NCBI GenBank assembly: GCA_902803345.1
Contig: CADCPV010000045.1
Location: 1-12,768, forward strand
DNA: 12,768 nucleotides
Origin: an uncultured Eubacteriales bacterium
GTDB taxonomy: Bacteria > Bacillota_A > Clostridia > Lachnospirales > Lachnospiraceae
Reading direction: 5' to 3'
The position numbers and the translations under genes were made by a program. How positions within the stretch are numbered: position 1 is the first letter of the stretch; each line of letters starts with the position of its first letter. Below are positions 5,578 to 12,768 of this stretch, in pieces. The notes under the pieces are model-generated. The model was not told the origin of the DNA and made no database searches. It saw only the letters and a list, made by a program, of their open reading frames with translations.

Positions 5578-6720
5578 ATGAAAACAATCGCGCTTTTGGG
5601 GTCTACGGGTTCAATCGGAACGCAGACCCTTGAAATTGTCCGGGAGCAGAAAGACATCCGGGTTGCATCCCTTGCGGTGCTTAAGAACATCGATCTTCTG
5701 GAGCGGCAGACACGGGAGTTTCTTCCGGATCTGGTCTGTGTCTACGATGAGGAGCGGGCGGAAGAATTCAGAAGCCGGGTTTCAGACCTTCCGGTAAAAG
5801 TGCTGTCCGGGATGGATGGTCTCATAGAGGCAGCCTGCGTGGAATCCGCGGAAATCACGGTTCCGGCAGTCGTCGGAATGATCGGTATCCGCCCGACGAT
5901 GGAGGCAATCCGCGCCGGGAAGGACATCGCGCTTGCCAATAAGGAGACGCTGGTCACAGCCGGACATCTGATCATGCCGATGATCAGGGAGTACGGCGTG
6001 AAGCTCCTGCCGGTGGATTCCGAGCACTCGGCGATTTTCCAGTGCCTGCAGGGACGGGCGGACAACCGGATCGCGAAAATCCACCTTACGGCTTCCGGCG
6101 GACCCTTCCGCGGATTCTCGGCGGAGCAGCTTCAGAAGGTGACACTTCGGGACGCTTTACAGCATCCGAACTGGTCCATGGGGCAGAAGATCACGATCGA
6201 CAGCGCGACGATGGTCAATAAAGGTCTCGAAATCATGGAGGCGCACTGGCTTTTCGACGTTTCCTACGACCAGATTGAAGTCGTGGTGCAGCCGAAGTCG
6301 ATCATTCATTCCATGGTGGAATTTGAAGACGGGGCCGTCATGGCTCAGCTCGGAACGCCGGATATGAAGCTTCCAATCCAGTATGCGCTGTACTATCCCG
6401 AGCGGCGGTACCTGCCGGGGAAACGGCTCGATTTCTCTGTGATCGGGGCAATCACGGTGGAGAAACCGGATACACAGGTCTTCCGGGCGCTTCCGTTAGC
6501 GGTCCGGGTCGGAAAGCAGGGCGGAAACGCGCCGACTGTATTTAACGCGGCCAATGAATGGGCAGTCGCGCGCTTTTTGCGGGAGGAAATCAGCTTCCCG
6601 GCGATTACGGAAGCGATTGAACTGGCGCTCTCGAAAGTTCCCTTTATCGATCATCCGTCTCTTCCGGAGATCCTTGATACGGAAAAGGCGGTTTACGAGG
6701 TGTTAAATTGTCAACTGTAG
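5578..6720 (+). CDS. dxr: 1-deoxy-D-xylulose 5-phosphate reductoisomerase
   Basis: Dxr (IspC) rearranges and reduces 1-deoxy-D-xylulose 5-phosphate to MEP with NADPH, the first committed step of the MEP isoprenoid pathway and the target of fosmidomycin. The 380-residue product has the NADPH-binding GSTGSIG (8-14), the ALANKETLV segment, the metal-binding DSEH (Asp147, Glu149), ASGGPFR, HPNWSMG (196-202) and SATMVNKGLE (with Asn214, Lys215 and Glu218 in the active site). The C-terminal helical domain is complete. The start ATG follows AGGGA (5567-5571) by six bases. It overlaps the next gene, rseP, by 13 bases, so the two are probably translationally coupled. Confidence 0.97.
   Translation: MKTIALLGSTGSIGTQTLEIVREQKDIRVASLAVLKNIDLLERQTREFLPDLVCVYDEERAEEFRSRVSDLPVKVLSGMDGLIEAACVESAEITVPAVVGMIGIRPTMEAIRAGKDIALANKETLVTAGHLIMPMIREYGVKLLPVDSEHSAIFQCLQGRADNRIAKIHLTASGGPFRGFSAEQLQKVTLRDALQHPNWSMGQKITIDSATMVNKGLEIMEAHWLFDVSYDQIEVVVQPKSIIHSMVEFEDGAVMAQLGTPDMKLPIQYALYYPERRYLPGKRLDFSVIGAITVEKPDTQVFRALPLAVRVGKQGGNAPTVFNAANEWAVARFLREEISFPAITEAIELALSKVPFIDHPSLPEILDTEKAVYEVLNCQL
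6697..6710 (+). promoter_or_regulatory. Ribosome binding site and TTG start of rseP inside the dxr 3' end
   Basis: GAGGTG (6697-6702) lies five bases before TTG (6708-6710). The first in-frame ATG is at codon 43, downstream of the catalytic HEFGH, so it cannot be the start. This makes the TTG, within the dxr coding sequence, the best supported initiation codon. Confidence 0.7.
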
Positions 6721-7820
6721 TCAGCATTATTGCTTTTATCCTCATCATCGGGCTTCTGATCTTTTTCCATGAGTTCGGCCACTTCCTTCTGGCAAAGAAG
6801 AACAAGGTCGGTGTCACGGAATTCTCGATCGGCATGGGACCGAAGATGTTTTCCAAGGTAAAAAACGGCACGAACTTTGTCGTCCGCTGGATTCCCTTCG
6901 GCGGCTACTGCATGATGCTCGGAGACGAGTCCTTTGTCGCGGATCCCTCCCTTCTGGGAGAGCAGGTCGACATGGACGAAGAGCACGCCTATTCGAAGAA
7001 ATCCGTCTGGGCGCGGATGTCCATTACCCTCGCGGGCCCGGTTTTCAATTTTGTGCTGGCGCTCATCCTTTCGACGGTCCTGGTCGCTTTAATCGGCGTC
7101 TCAACGACGAAAATCTACGATGTCGTGGACGGATATCCGGCACAGGCAGCGGGTCTTCAGGGCGGCGACGAGATTGTGAAACTGAACCGCACGCGCGTCC
7201 ATCAGTTCCAGGACATCTCGATCTTCCTGGCGCTTCACGAAGGCGAGGATGTCGAAGTGACCTATAAGCGGGACGGCGTAAAATATACGACGACGCTGAG
7301 TCCGAAGCTTGCCGAGGACGGCCAGACCTATATGATCGGCATCTATGCCTCGCCGCGTACCAAGGACCTGTCGGTTCTGCAGGTTTTCCGGTACGGCTTC
7401 TACAATTTTGAGTACAATGCAGGCGCGGTCATCAAGAGCCTCGGGCTGCTGTTCCGCGGAAAACTCGGCCTGAACGATCTCTCGGGGCCGGTCGGCATGG
7501 CCGGAATCGTCAATGACATCGTCAAGGATGTCGAGGAGGATACGAAGGACGAAAGCTTCTTTGTGACAGCCTACTGGGTCTTTATCAACCTGCTGAATTT
7601 CACGGCGCTGATCTCGGCAAACCTCGGCATCATGAACCTGCTGCCGGTGCCGGGACTTGACGGCGGCAAGTTCCTGTTCCTTTTGGTGGAGGCCGTCATC
7701 CGAAAACCGGTGCCGAAGAAGATGGAAGGCATCATCACGATCGCAGGCTTCGTGCTTCTTATAGGGCTTATGGTCGTCGTGCTTTTCAATGATATTATCA
7801 AGGTTTTTTTCAGGAGATAG
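6708..7820 (+). CDS. rseP: RseP-type site-2 intramembrane zinc metalloprotease
   Basis: This is a site-2 protease that cleaves transmembrane segments of regulatory proteins (such as anti-sigma factors) and, in some bacteria, leftover signal peptides within the membrane. The 370-residue product has the zinc-binding HEFGH (21-25) in its first membrane helix. A membrane helix spans about 107-130. A single PDZ domain lies at about 135-198, with YPAQAAGLQGGDEI at its start. The conserved NLLPVPGLDGG contains the third zinc ligand Asp318, and a final membrane helix ends the protein. E. coli RseP has two PDZ domains; one is usual in Gram-positive homologues. Translation most likely begins at TTG 6708, overlapping dxr by 13 bases. 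ispG follows after four bases. Its substrate cannot be told from this window. Confidence 0.95.
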   Translation: MSTVVSIIAFILIIGLLIFFHEFGHFLLAKKNKVGVTEFSIGMGPKMFSKVKNGTNFVVRWIPFGGYCMMLGDESFVADPSLLGEQVDMDEEHAYSKKSVWARMSITLAGPVFNFVLALILSTVLVALIGVSTTKIYDVVDGYPAQAAGLQGGDEIVKLNRTRVHQFQDISIFLALHEGEDVEVTYKRDGVKYTTTLSPKLAEDGQTYMIGIYASPRTKDLSVLQVFRYGFYNFEYNAGAVIKSLGLLFRGKLGLNDLSGPVGMAGIVNDIVKDVEEDTKDESFFVTAYWVFINLLNFTALISANLGIMNLLPVPGLDGGKFLFLLVEAVIRKPVPKKMEGIITIAGFVLLIGLMVVVLFNDIIKVFFRR

Positions 7821-7824
7821 CAGC

Positions 7825-8886
7825 ATGTCTTATCGTGAACATACCAGAGCGGTCCGGATCGGGGATCGCACAATCGGCGCGGGTAATCCCGTGCTGATTC
7901 AGTCTATGACGAATACGAAAACAGAGGATGCAGAGAGCACCATCCGGCAGATTCTTCAGCTGGAGCAGGCGGGCTGCGAAATCATCCGCTGTGCGGTTCC
8001 GACGATGGAAGCCGCGGAAGCTTTCCGGAAAATCCGCGCCGGGATTCACATTCCGCTTGTCGCGGACATTCATTTTGACTGGAAGCTTGCCATCGCGGCG
8101 ATTGAAAACGGCGCTGACAAGGTGCGCATCAATCCCGGAAACATCGGTTCCCGGGAGCGGGTGATGGAGGTCGTCCGCGCAGCGAAGGAACGGAACATCC
8201 CGCTTCGGGTCGGCGTAAACTCCGGGTCTCTGGAGAAAGGCCTCGTGGAGAAATACGGCGGTGTAACGGCGGAAGGTCTTGTCGAGAGTGCGCTTTCGGA
8301 GGTCCGGGCGATCGAGGACTGCGGCTATGACAATATCGTCGTCAGCATCAAGAGTTCGGACGTGCTGATGTCGTATGATGCGCATCGCATGATCGCCGAA
8401 CAGTGCCCGTATCCGCTGCATGTCGGCATTACAGAGGCCGGCGGCCTGATCCGCGGAAATATCAAATCCGCGATCGGCCTCGGGCTGATCCTGCATGAAG
8501 GAATCGGCGATACGATCCGTGTCTCCCTGACCGGCGATCCTGTCCATGAAGTGGAGTCCGCGAAGCAGATTCTGAGAACCCTCGGACTCAGGAAAGGCGG
8601 CATCGAAGTCGTTTCCTGCCCGACCTGCGGCCGGACGGAAATTGACCTCGTGAGTCTTGCCGGAAAGGTGGAGGAGCTTGTCAGGGACTACCCGGAACTG
8701 GATCTTAAGGTTGCCGTGATGGGCTGCGTTGTGAACGGTCCCGGTGAAGCCCGGGAAGCAGACCTCGGAATTGCCGGCGGAAAAGGAGTCGGCGTCCTGA
8801 TCCGCGGCGGCGAAATCGTGAAAAAGCTTCCGGAATCGGAACTTCTTTCGGCACTGAAATCCGAGCTGGATCACTGGAGCAAATAA
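7825..8886 (+). CDS. ispG: 4-hydroxy-3-methylbut-2-en-1-yl diphosphate synthase
   Basis: IspG (GcpE) reduces MEcPP to HMBPP, the penultimate step of the MEP pathway, using a [4Fe-4S] cluster and an external electron donor (ferredoxin or flavodoxin). The 353-residue product has the TIM-barrel part (TRAVRIG..., LVADIHFDW, KVRINPGNIG) and the C-terminal cluster domain. The ligands are Cys265 and Cys268 in SCPTCGR and Cys301 in MGCVVNGPGEA, with Glu308 as the probable fourth ligand. It is the short two-domain form without the inserted domain of plant enzymes. The frame opens at 7789, inside rseP, but ATG 7825 follows AGGAG (7812-7816) by eight bases and gives the family N-terminus. It is four bases from the rseP stop. 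It is the last gene before the tig promoter; no clear terminator follows. Confidence 0.97.
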   Translation: MSYREHTRAVRIGDRTIGAGNPVLIQSMTNTKTEDAESTIRQILQLEQAGCEIIRCAVPTMEAAEAFRKIRAGIHIPLVADIHFDWKLAIAAIENGADKVRINPGNIGSRERVMEVVRAAKERNIPLRVGVNSGSLEKGLVEKYGGVTAEGLVESALSEVRAIEDCGYDNIVVSIKSSDVLMSYDAHRMIAEQCPYPLHVGITEAGGLIRGNIKSAIGLGLILHEGIGDTIRVSLTGDPVHEVESAKQILRTLGLRKGGIEVVSCPTCGRTEIDLVSLAGKVEELVRDYPELDLKVAVMGCVVNGPGEAREADLGIAGGKGVGVLIRGGEIVKKLPESELLSALKSELDHWSK

Positions 8887-8898
8887 ACCGAAAAGTGA

Positions 8899-8927
8899 TT
8901 GCAGAGAGGGCGGATTTGTGCTATAAT
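8899..8927 (+). promoter_or_regulatory. Extended -10 sigma-A-type promoter of tig-clpP-clpX
   Basis: TTGCAG (8899-8904) and a perfect TATAAT (8922-8927) are separated by 17 bases. TG at 8919-8920 plus one base forms an extended -10 (TGCTATAAT). Transcription would start near 8933-8935, leaving a leader of about 67 bases. No CIRCE element and no CtsR-type heptad repeat is visible near it. Confidence 0.8.
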
Positions 8928-8946
8928 ATTTCGGATTGTGAAATGC

Positions 8947-8978
8947 AGGGGTTTTCAGATAAAGAAAAAGAAATCCCT
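8947..8978 (+). promoter_or_regulatory. Leader hairpin upstream of the tig ribosome binding site
   Basis: AGGGGTTTT (8947-8955) can pair with GAAATCCCT (8970-8978), nine pairs including two G-U, around a 14-base A-rich loop. It lies between the predicted transcription start and the AGGAGG (8985-8990) of tig. Only TTTAG follows, so it is not a convincing terminator. A role in mRNA stability or initiation is possible. Confidence 0.35.
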
Positions 8979-9001
8979 TTAGTCAGGAGGAAAGAAAACA
9001 G

Positions 9002-10276
9002 ATGAATATTGAGAGACTGGACCACAACATGGTAAAGCTGACCATCGAAGTCAGTGCCGAAGACTTTGAAAACGCGATGCAGCAGGCTTACCTGAAGAAC
9101 CGGAACAAAATTCAGATCCAGGGCTTCAGAAAAGGCAAAGTGCCGAGAAGCATCATTGAGCGGATGTACGGTCCGGAAGTGTTTTACGACGATGCGGCAA
9201 ACAGCGTGATCCCGGACGCGTATGAGAATGCGCTTGAGAGCGAAGAAGGCAAGGCACTGGATGTGGTTTCCCAGCCTGAAATTGACGTGGAACAGATCGA
9301 GAAGGGCAAGCCCTTTATTTTCACCGCAGTCGTTGCGGTCCGCCCCGAGGTAACGCTCGGCGAATATATGAATCTCGGCATTGAGAAAAAGACTGCCGAA
9401 ATAAGCGACGAGGAAGTCGAGCAGGAACTCCAGAAGACCCGCGAGCAGAATGCCCGTACCATTACGGTGGAGGACCGCCCGGCGGAAATCGGCGATATCG
9501 CGGTAATTGACTACGAAGGCTTCTGCGACGGCGTTGCATTTGACGGCGGAAAGGGCGAGAACCACGAGCTGGAGCTCGGTTCCCATTCCTTCATTGATAC
9601 TTTTGAAGACCAGATCGCAGGAAAGAACATCGGCGACGAATTCGACGTCAATGTGACCTTCCCCGAAGAGTACCATTCTGCGGACCTTGCCGGAAAGCCG
9701 GCTGTTTTCAAGGTAAAGCTGAACTCCATCAAGAAGAAAGAGCTTCCGGAGCTGGACGATGAGTTTGCGGAGGAGGTTTCCGACTTCGATACCCTCGATG
9801 AGTACCGTGCGGACGTGAAGAAGAATCTTGCCGAAAAGAAGCAGGGCGAACTGAACAACGAATACCGCGACGAAGTCCTGAAGAAAGCTGTCGAAAATGC
9901 GGAAATGGATATCCCGCAGGCAATGATCGACGATCAGGCCCGCCAGCTTGTCAACGAGCAGGCGCAGCGGATGCAGCAGATGGGCATCAGCCTCGAAGAT
10001 TACATGAAGTACACCGGCCAGAGCATGACGGATCTGCAGAACCAGATGAAGGATCAGGCCGAGACCCGTATTAAGAATTCCCTGGTGCTTGCGGCGATCG
10101 CAAAGAAGGAAAACATCGAGATTTCGGAAGAGGAAGTGAAGACCGAGATCGAGAACATGGCGAAGATGTACCAGATGGATACCGAGAAGATGGAAGAGTA
10201 TCTTTCCGATACCGACCGCGACAACATCAGAAAGGATCTTGCGATCCAGAAGGCTGTCGAACTGATTTCGAAGTAA
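9002..10276 (+). CDS. tig: Trigger factor (ribosome-associated chaperone, peptidyl-prolyl isomerase)
   Basis: Trigger factor docks at the ribosomal exit tunnel, shields nascent chains and can isomerise prolyl bonds. The 424-residue product has the three usual domains. The N-terminal ribosome-binding domain carries the GFRKGKVPR signature (41-49) that contacts ribosomal protein uL23. An FKBP-like domain at about 160-245 includes [30 protein letters not shown] and [16 protein letters not shown] long helical C-terminal chaperone domain, rich in Glu, Lys and Gln, runs to the end. AGGAGG (8985-8990) lies eleven bases before ATG, slightly long but strong. It has its own promoter 115 bases or less after ispG and is followed by clpP, a common pairing that puts folding and proteolysis under one promoter. 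Confidence 0.97.
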   Translation: MNIERLDHNMVKLTIEVSAEDFENAMQQAYLKNRNKIQIQGFRKGKVPRSIIERMYGPEVFYDDAANSVIPDAYENALESEEGKALDVVSQPEIDVEQIEKGKPFIFTAVVAVRPEVTLGEYMNLGIEKKTAEISDEEVEQELQKTREQNARTITVEDRPAEIGDIAVIDYEGFCDGVAFDGGKGENHELELGSHSFIDTFEDQIAGKNIGDEFDVNVTFPEEYHSADLAGKPAVFKVKLNSIKKKELPELDDEFAEEVSDFDTLDEYRADVKKNLAEKKQGELNNEYRDEVLKKAVENAEMDIPQAMIDDQARQLVNEQAQRMQQMGISLEDYMKYTGQSMTDLQNQMKDQAETRIKNSLVLAAIAKKENIEISEEEVKTEIENMAKMYQMDTEKMEEYLSDTDRDNIRKDLAIQKAVELISK

Positions 10277-10297
10277 CAGAAAGAAGCCCTGTTTCAC

Positions 10298-10314
10298 TCC
10301 GAAGATCTTTCGGA
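10298..10314 (+). other. Intergenic hairpin between tig and clpP
   Basis: TCCGAA (10298-10303) pairs perfectly with TTCGGA (10309-10314) around GATCT. No U-tract follows (next bases CGGCAC), so it is not an intrinsic terminator. It sits ten bases before the clpP ribosome binding site and could be a processing or stability element in the shared mRNA. Confidence 0.4.
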
Positions 10315-10338
10315 CGGCACTTGAAGGAGGACAGTATA

Positions 10339-10920
10339 ATGAGCTTAGTTCCAGTAGTAATCGAGGAAACCAACCGCGGCGAGCGTTCCTTTGATATTTA
10401 TTCCCGGCTCTTAAAAGAGCGGATCATTTTCCTCGGCGAGGAAGTCAACGATGTGACGGCAGGTCTTGTCGTGGCCCAGCTTCTGTTCCTGGAATCCGAG
10501 GATCCCAACAAGGATATCAGCCTCTATATCAACAGCCCCGGCGGATCCATTTCCGCAGGCATGGCGATCTATGACACGATGCAGTATGTGAAGTGCGATG
10601 TCGCGACGATCTGCGTCGGCATGGCGGCTTCGATGGGCGCATTCCTTCTTGCCGGCGGCACGAAGGGCAAGCGTTATTCCCTGCCGAATTCCGAGATCCT
10701 GATTCACCAGCCGATGGGCGGCGCCCAGGGCCAGGCGACCGAGATCCAGATCGCGGCGGAGCATATCCTGAAAATCCGGGAGCGCATGAACCGCATGCTT
10801 TCCGAGTTCACCGGCCAGGATCTTGAGACAATCAAAAAGGATACCGATCGCGACAACTGGATGGATCCGGAAGAGGCGAAAGCCTACGGCCTGATTGACG
10901 AGATCATTAAGAACCACTGA
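10339..10920 (+). CDS. clpP: ATP-dependent Clp protease proteolytic subunit
   Basis: ClpP is the serine peptidase that forms a barrel of two heptameric rings and degrades proteins fed by ClpX or other Clp ATPases in the cytoplasm. The 193-residue product has the full catalytic triad: Ser98 in GMAASMGA, His123 in LIHQPMGG and Asp172 in DTDRDNW. It also has the SPGGS oxyanion segment (66-70). The frame is open from TTG 10321, but ATG 10339 follows AAGGAGG (10324-10330) by eight bases and gives the normal short N-terminus ([11 protein letters not shown]). It lies 62 bases after tig and 35 before clpX, its ATPase partner, so the two are probably made together. No separate promoter is clear. Confidence 0.98.
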   Translation: MSLVPVVIEETNRGERSFDIYSRLLKERIIFLGEEVNDVTAGLVVAQLLFLESEDPNKDISLYINSPGGSISAGMAIYDTMQYVKCDVATICVGMAASMGAFLLAGGTKGKRYSLPNSEILIHQPMGGAQGQATEIQIAAEHILKIRERMNRMLSEFTGQDLETIKKDTDRDNWMDPEEAKAYGLIDEIIKNH

Positions 10921-10955
10921 TTGACCTGAAGAATCTCAATTAGACAGGAGACGCC

Positions 10956-12209
10956 ATGGCGAATCGAGAGGATGACCAGTTCCGCTGTTCTTTCTGCGGG
11001 AAAGAGAGCGGAGCGGTAAAAAAACTGATTGCGGGCCGGACACGGGGAATCTACATCTGCGACGAATGCGTCGAACTCTGTGAAGAAATTCTCCGGGACG
11101 AGATGAACGAACTGGACGAGGACCGCGAGATCCGGCTGATGAAGCCCAGAGAGATCAAGGACCGTCTTGACGAATACGTGATCGGCCAGGATGCCGCGAA
11201 AAAGGCGCTGGCGGTTGCCGTTTACAATCACTATAAAAGGATTCTCAACCATTCGACGACGGATGTGGAGATCCAGAAATCCAATGTGCTTCTGATCGGG
11301 CCGACGGGTTCCGGCAAGACTTATCTTGCACAGACCCTGGCCCGGCTTCTGAACGTCCCGTTCGCGATCGCAGATGCCACGTCTCTGACGGAGGCAGGCT
11401 ATGTCGGCGAGGACGTTGAGACGATCCTTCTGAAGCTGATTCAGGCCGCGGATTACGATATCGAGCGCGCGGAAACCGGCATTATCTACATCGATGAGAT
11501 CGACAAGATCAGCAAGAAGGGTGAAAATGTTTCGATCACCCGCGATGTTTCCGGTGAGGGCGTGCAGCAGGCACTTCTGAAGATTATCGAAGGCACCATG
11601 GCAAATGTTCCGCCGCAGGGCGGGCGGAAGCATCCGCAGCAGGAGTGCATTCCGATCGATACGACGAACATCCTGTTCATCGTCGGCGGTGCTTTTGACG
11701 GGCTGGAGAAGATCATCGAGGCGCGTCAGGAGGCAGGTTCGATCGGCTTCAATTCCAAGGTTGTCGATCGGACGAGGCAGGATATCAGCATGCTCTTAAA
11801 GCAGGTGCTTCCGGAGGACCTGATCAAGTTCGGGCTGATTCCCGAGCTGATCGGCCGTGTGCCGGTGACAGTGACGCTGGATCTTCTGGACGAAGATGCG
11901 CTGATTTCGATCCTGACCGAGCCGAAGAATGCCCTGACAAAGCAGTACCAGGCGCTCTTTGACATGGACGGCGTGAAGCTGACCTTTGATCCTGATGCGC
12001 TTCGGGAGATCGCGAAGAAGGCTTTTTCAAGAAAGACCGGCGCGAGAGGACTCCGTGCCATTATCGAGGACGTTATGAAGGACGTCATGTTCGACCTGCC
12101 TTCGGATGATACCGCCGGCGAATGCACGATCACAAAGGAAATGGTGCTCGGTACGGGCGGCCCGAAGATCCGCGCACGCCGCGCAGGACGGCTCGAGCAG
12201 AGCGCGTAA
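10956..12209 (+). CDS. clpX: ATP-dependent Clp protease ATP-binding subunit ClpX
   Basis: ClpX is the hexameric AAA+ unfoldase that recognises tagged substrates, unfolds them with ATP and threads them into ClpP. The 417-residue product has the N-terminal zinc-binding domain (Cys11, Cys14, Cys35, Cys38), Walker A GPTGSGKT (115-122), the GYVG pore loop (148-151) and Walker B IIYIDE (176-181). The RKH loop is at 224-226 and the IGF tripeptide (263-265) that docks on ClpP is present. Near the C-terminus lies the sensor-2 region [10 protein letters not shown]. All key elements are intact and the length is normal. The start ATG follows AGGAG (10946-10950) by five bases. It lies 35 bases after clpP. 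engB starts only seven bases after the stop; many Firmicutes have lon genes in between. Confidence 0.98.
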   Translation: MANREDDQFRCSFCGKESGAVKKLIAGRTRGIYICDECVELCEEILRDEMNELDEDREIRLMKPREIKDRLDEYVIGQDAAKKALAVAVYNHYKRILNHSTTDVEIQKSNVLLIGPTGSGKTYLAQTLARLLNVPFAIADATSLTEAGYVGEDVETILLKLIQAADYDIERAETGIIYIDEIDKISKKGENVSITRDVSGEGVQQALLKIIEGTMANVPPQGGRKHPQQECIPIDTTNILFIVGGAFDGLEKIIEARQEAGSIGFNSKVVDRTRQDISMLLKQVLPEDLIKFGLIPELIGRVPVTVTLDLLDEDALISILTEPKNALTKQYQALFDMDGVKLTFDPDALREIAKKAFSRKTGARGLRAIIEDVMKDVMFDLPSDDTAGECTITKEMVLGTGGPKIRARRAGRLEQSA

Positions 12210-12216
12210 GGCGGAA

Positions 12217-12768
12217 ATGGTAATCAAAAAAGTCAGTCTGGATATCGTAATCGGAGTTACGAGCCGGCTTCCGGAAACCGACCGCCCGGAATTTGCCTTT
12301 GCAGGGCGCTCGAACGTCGGGAAATCCTCGCTCCTGAATGCGCTGATCCTCCGGAAAAACTACGCACGGACCTCTTCACAGCCCGGGAAGACGCAGACAA
12401 TCAATTATTACAATGTCAACGATGAATTCTTCCTTGTGGACCTGCCGGGCTACGGCTATGCCAAAGTTTCGGAGGAAACCCGGGCAAAGTGGGGGAGGAT
12501 GATTGAGCGGTATCTTCGGCAGTCGAAGGAGCTCCGGCAGGTATTCCTTCTTGTTGATATGCGGCACGAACCGACCGCGAACGACTGTCAGATGATCGGC
12601 TGGATCCGGGAGAGCGGCTTTACGCCGGTCGTAATTGCGACGAAGGCGGACAAGCTCAGCAGAAACGAGCAGAACAAAATGATTCCCGTGATCCGGAAGA
12701 AGCTCGAAATGAAAAAGGAGGAACTTCTGATTCCCTTCTCCGCGGAGACAAAGGCCGGTCGGGATGAA
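12217..12768 (+). CDS. engB: EngB/YsxC GTP-binding protein, 3' end cut by window edge
   Basis: EngB (YsxC, YihA) is a TRAFAC-class GTPase needed for assembly of the large ribosomal subunit and usually essential. The 184 visible residues begin at ATG 12217, five bases after a modest AAGG (12208-12211), and run open to the window end. All GTPase motifs are visible: G1 GRSNVGKSS (30-38), the G2 threonine region GKTQTINYY (57-65), G3 DLPGYGYAKV (75-84), G4 TKAD (142-145) and G5 SAE (175-177). Family members are usually about 195-200 residues, so only a short C-terminal piece is missing. It lies seven bases after clpX and is probably read from the tig promoter. Confidence 0.96.
   Translation, partial: MVIKKVSLDIVIGVTSRLPETDRPEFAFAGRSNVGKSSLLNALILRKNYARTSSQPGKTQTINYYNVNDEFFLVDLPGYGYAKVSEETRAKWGRMIERYLRQSKELRQVFLLVDMRHEPTANDCQMIGWIRESGFTPVVIATKADKLSRNEQNKMIPVIRKKLEMKKEELLIPFSAETKAGRDE

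Noticed and set aside
7801..7820. Run of seven T near the rseP 3' end as a frameshift site or terminator
   Set aside because: rseP is full length in frame, no stem precedes the run, and ispG follows after four bases with a normal ribosome binding site.
7101..7826. 241-codon open frame on the - strand opposite rseP
   Set aside because: Shadow of a well-supported gene. No recognisable motifs and no separate promoter.
7810..8874. 354-codon open frame on the - strand opposite ispG
   Set aside because: It is codon-aligned with ispG for the same reason. The protein is not family-like and ispG is complete and typical.
8947..8984. Terminator for the pyrH-ispG operon
   Set aside because: The stem has a 14-base loop and two wobble pairs, lacks a U-run, and lies downstream of the tig promoter.
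8921..10297. 458-codon open frame on the - strand covering all of tig
   Set aside because: It is codon-aligned with tig, so it needs only that tig avoids TTA, CTA and TCA codons, which this genome's bias does. Trigger factor is certain on the + strand.
10335..10340. TATAAT just before clpP as a -10 box
   Set aside because: It overlaps the clpP start codon and has no -35 box at proper spacing, so it could not make a translatable clpP mRNA.
10921..10955. TTGACC after clpP as a -35 box for clpX
   Set aside because: No acceptable -10 hexamer lies 16-18 bases downstream.

Overview
The window reads as the chromosome of a Gram-positive Firmicute of the class Clostridia, most likely a moderately GC-rich Lachnospiraceae-type organism. 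This rests on the housekeeping gene order (pyrH-frr-uppS-cdsA-dxr-rseP-ispG, then tig-clpP-clpX-engB), the strong AGGAGG-type ribosome binding sites, the two sigma-A-like promoters and the MEP isoprenoid pathway. The species cannot be named from the sequence. All fourteen genes lie on the + strand, and no gap of 300 bases or more lacks a gene. No rRNA, tRNA, CRISPR array, insertion sequence or phage gene was seen.

Layout. (1) 1-2553: three envelope genes. The first is the 3' part of a DUF4190-like membrane protein with an acidic C-terminal tail. The second is a secreted protein of unknown function that appears to contain two copies of a roughly 95-residue unit. The third is a divergent Lgt-family membrane protein joined to the second by an ATGA stop/start overlap. 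Parts of this segment are clearly AT-richer than the rest. (2) 2550-8886: a sigma-A-like promoter overlapping the Lgt stop codon drives pyrH, frr, uppS, cdsA, dxr, rseP and ispG. A hairpin lies at the predicted 5' end of this mRNA, and an attenuator-like hairpin lies between frr and uppS. (3) 8899-12768: an extended -10 promoter drives tig, clpP and clpX, followed 7 bases later by engB, which is cut by the window edge.

How the genes work together. PyrH supplies UDP for RNA and for sugar-nucleotide precursors. Frr recycles ribosomes. Dxr and IspG are steps of the MEP pathway that makes IPP and DMAPP, and UppS condenses IPP into undecaprenyl diphosphate, the precursor of the cell-wall lipid carrier. 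CdsA makes CDP-diacylglycerol for phospholipids, and RseP cleaves membrane proteins within the bilayer. Trigger factor, ClpP and ClpX cover folding of nascent chains and ATP-dependent proteolysis. EngB is a ribosome-assembly GTPase. Most of the window is ordinary core genome. The least explained part is the three-gene envelope segment at the left end.
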